From Ferrimonas balearica (GTDB lineage: Bacteria > Pseudomonadota > Gammaproteobacteria > Enterobacterales > Shewanellaceae), in the NCBI RefSeq assembly GCF_019802085.1, contig NZ_JAHVHV010000001.1, positions 1,154,874-1,218,873 of the forward strand: 64,000 nt of DNA. The letters are read 5' to 3'. Of this stretch, positions 62,731 to 64,000 are shown piece by piece. The notes under the pieces are model-generated. The model saw nothing but the letters and a program-made list of their open reading frames with translations. It made no database searches and had not been told where the DNA came from. A program made the position numbers and the translations under genes. Position 1 is the stretch's first letter. Every line of letters begins with the position of its first letter.

Positions 62731-63767
62731 AGCCCTTGCCCCGGGTGTTGGTCGAAGTGGCCCAGATCGTCCAGATAGAGCATCAGGGTTTTCGGGTCCC
62801 GGTGGCCGGAGATCTTCATCACCTCACTGATGGGCGCACCTCGCATCAGCGCTGAATCGATAAAGCCGCGCCGCAAACTGTGGCCGGAGATCCCACCGTG
62901 ACTGGCCTTAAGGCCCACCCCGGTGGCCCGTTTCATGATGATGCGAGCAACGGAGCTGGGGTGCAGCGCCTTCTCGATGGGCGCCCGATTGCGGTTGGCG
63001 CGACGAAACAGCGGCCCCTGGCTGTCCCCCAGCAACGCCAGGTAACGGCGCAACAAAGCAACGGGGCAACGGGCAGGGTCCGCGCCTGCGACAATGGGCA
63101 CCTGGCTGAATTCACTGCGGCGTTTTCGGGTTTCAAAACCCAGGTTGGCCCCGTTGGGGTACAGGCGCACATCCTCTATCTGCAAAGCCGCCAGGTCGCT
63201 GACCCGCAAGGCGCCGGCAAAGCCTACGGCCAGCAGCGTCTTGTCCCGGATCTCGATAAACTCGCCCTCAGGCAGGGTGGCCATCAACTGCGCCAGGGGA
63301 TCGGCGCCCAACCCCTGGGCGCGTTTCGGCCGGCCCGGCAGCAAGCGGACGATGCCGGCAAGGTGATCCTGCACCAGTGCACCGGCGGCGGGGTTGGGGG
63401 TTCGACCCTGCTGGCCCATCCACCACTTGAGGGTGGAGAGGCGGCGACGAATGGAGCGAATGGAGAGGGCAGGGCCCGCCACCAGTTGGGACTGGCGACT
63501 GTGCGGGCTGTAGACCAAGCGATTGGGACGCCCTTCACAGGCCATATGCGTCAACCACAAGCACAGGTCCGCCTCGCTGGCCTGGTTGGGCACCAGGTTG
63601 TGGGCCTGACACCAGAAACCGAACTGGCGCAGATCCGAACGCCGTGCCTGCCAGGTTTTCTCCGACAGGCGGGCCCGCTGGATCTGGTCCAACAGCGCCT
63701 GGTCTATCTCATCGACCATCACACTGAAGCCCTGTGGTGGGGTGATGGTCTCCGGCAGTGTGGGCAT
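62724..63767 (-). CDS. Tyrosine recombinase (site-specific integrase), second of pair
   Basis: A 347-residue tyrosine recombinase with complete active site: R188 (GALRVSD), K215 (FETRKRRSE), H296 and R299 (GHSLRRGF), H322 (SGHRDPK) and Y331 (LMLYLDD). Residues about 25-115 form the core-binding domain (ARRSDLRQFGFWCQAHNL and IRSIRRRLSTLKWWM). It is only distantly similar to its convergent neighbour, so this is not a recent duplication. The promoter and an inverted repeat lie upstream at 63801-63853. A small gene on the same strand ends 134 bp upstream. Confidence 0.92.
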   Translation of the reverse strand: MPTLPETITPPQGFSVMVDEIDQALLDQIQRARLSEKTWQARRSDLRQFGFWCQAHNLVPNQASEADLCLWLTHMACEGRPNRLVYSPHSRQSQLVAGPALSIRSIRRRLSTLKWWMGQQGRTPNPAAGALVQDHLAGIVRLLPGRPKRAQGLGADPLAQLMATLPEGEFIEIRDKTLLAVGFAGALRVSDLAALQIEDVRLYPNGANLGFETRKRRSEFSQVPIVAGADPARCPVALLRRYLALLGDSQGPLFRRANRNRAPIEKALHPSSVARIIMKRATGVGLKASHGGISGHSLRRGFIDSALMRGAPISEVMKISGHRDPKTLMLYLDDLGHFDQHPGQGLY

Positions 63768-63800
63768 CGAAATCTCAAAGGAAAGAAGCGGCTGTCTGGG

Positions 63801-63829
63801 ATCCTAGCCAACCCATCTAATTAGATCAA
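63801..63829 (-). promoter_or_regulatory. Likely promoter of the second tyrosine recombinase
   Basis: On the minus strand TTGATC (63824-63829), 17-bp spacer, TAGGAT (63801-63806), 34 bp before the ATG at 63767. The -35 overlaps the left arm of an inverted repeat. Confidence 0.5.
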
Positions 63830-63853
63830 CTAACGGCAATTATCTGATCTAAT
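63815..63853. repeat. ATCTAAT-box inverted repeats upstream of the second recombinase
   Basis: A perfect 9-bp inverted repeat ATTAGATCA (63820-63828) and TGATCTAAT (63845-63853) is separated by 16 bp, and a perfect 12-bp palindrome ATCTAATTAGAT (63815-63826) overlaps the left arm. The spacer is longer than in a usual recombinase core site, so an operator is more likely. Confidence 0.7.
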
Positions 63854-63901
63854 AGGGTGCCACTAAGAGAGCAAAGTGGGGCATAAGCCCCAGCAAATTC
63901 G

Positions 63902-64000
63902 TCAATCAGTCGCGACGCGCTCAACCTCGTTGGTGAGCCAAAGGATGGTTTCGGAGTAGGAGTCCAGACGATATTGAGCTCGTATCCGTTCCAGCGCGGC
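63902..64000 (-). CDS. 3' end of a small gene, possibly a ribbon-helix-helix protein (cut by window edge)
   Basis: The last 32 codons of a minus-strand frame are visible, ending LTNEVERVATD and a TGA stop at 63902-63904. The pattern LERIRAQYRLDSYSETILWL looks like the helix-turn-helix part of a ribbon-helix-helix DNA-binding protein (Arc/CopG type), where a short loop with a small residue and SxSE precede the second helix. Too little is present to be sure. It is read toward the second recombinase. Confidence 0.45.
   Translation of the reverse strand, partial: AALERIRAQYRLDSYSETILWLTNEVERVATD

Noticed and set aside
63820..63853. Recombinase core site (attachment site) at the 9-bp inverted repeat
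   Set aside because: The 16-bp spacing is larger than the usual 6-8 bp crossover region, and the repeat overlaps promoter elements, so an operator is the simpler reading.

Overview
The window is a chromosomal segment of a high-GC gammaproteobacterium. Gene content and order (thrS-infC-rpmI-rplT, metG/mrp divergent, udk-dcd, pabC-mltG-tmk-holB-pilZ-tatD, letAB next to msrC-proQ-prc, pyrD-zapC, rlmKL-uup-DUF3466-rmf, fabA next to a LonB-type protease) point to the Alteromonadales, closest in style to Ferrimonas/Shewanella. The genus is an inference; no 16S gene is present. Almost all of the window is ordinary, tightly packed core genome.

Layout. 1-1730: translation genes, the end of thrS, infC with an AUU start, rpmI and rplT. 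1735-10018: mostly single genes (DUF1853, a Lys/Ala-rich small protein, a membrane-anchored coiled-coil protein ending in a J-like HPD segment, a QueC-like PP-loop protein, ldhA, a YbgI/NIF3 protein, a CPA1 antiporter with a C-terminal RCK-like part, a DUF4384-type exported protein). 10157-19282: metG divergent from mrp, then a long co-directional run udk, dcd, pabC, mltG, tmk, holB, pilZ, tatD with several ATGA overlaps. 19479-29652: rsmF and the envelope lipid-transport genes letA (split in two) and letB on the minus strand, a nucleoside-recognition (SpmA/SpmB-like) membrane protein on the plus strand between rsmF and letB, then msrC, a small unknown, proQ and prc. 29786-35540: two sodium-coupled carriers (NSS symporter, NhaC antiporter), pepN, DUF2835. 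35853-42807: a four-gene envelope operon DUF1302-DUF1329-YCF48-MMPL, probably an export machine for a hydrophobic substrate. 43533-50194: the giant NAD-glutamate dehydrogenase, pyrD, zapC. 50743-51497: five initiator tRNA-fMet genes on the minus strand, interleaved with three diverged 82-nt tRNA-like units. 51674-59464: rlmKL, a glutaredoxin-like protein, uup, DUF3466, rmf, a glutathione peroxidase, fabA. 59533-64000: a LonB-like protease, then two convergent, overlapping tyrosine recombinases and the end of a small, possibly ribbon-helix-helix gene. This right edge is the only clearly mobile or accessory-looking part.

Regulatory sites read directly from the sequence include a FabR-type palindrome inside the fabA promoter spacer, a LexA-type box (CTGT-N8-ACAG) just upstream of the first tyrosine recombinase, seven GATC sites within 63 bp upstream of the zapC promoter, a stable-RNA type promoter for the tRNA array, and a 9-bp inverted repeat overlapping the likely promoter of the second recombinase. 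The most unusual items are the SOS-box recombinase pair, the GATC cluster before zapC, and the tRNA-fMet array with its tRNA-like units.
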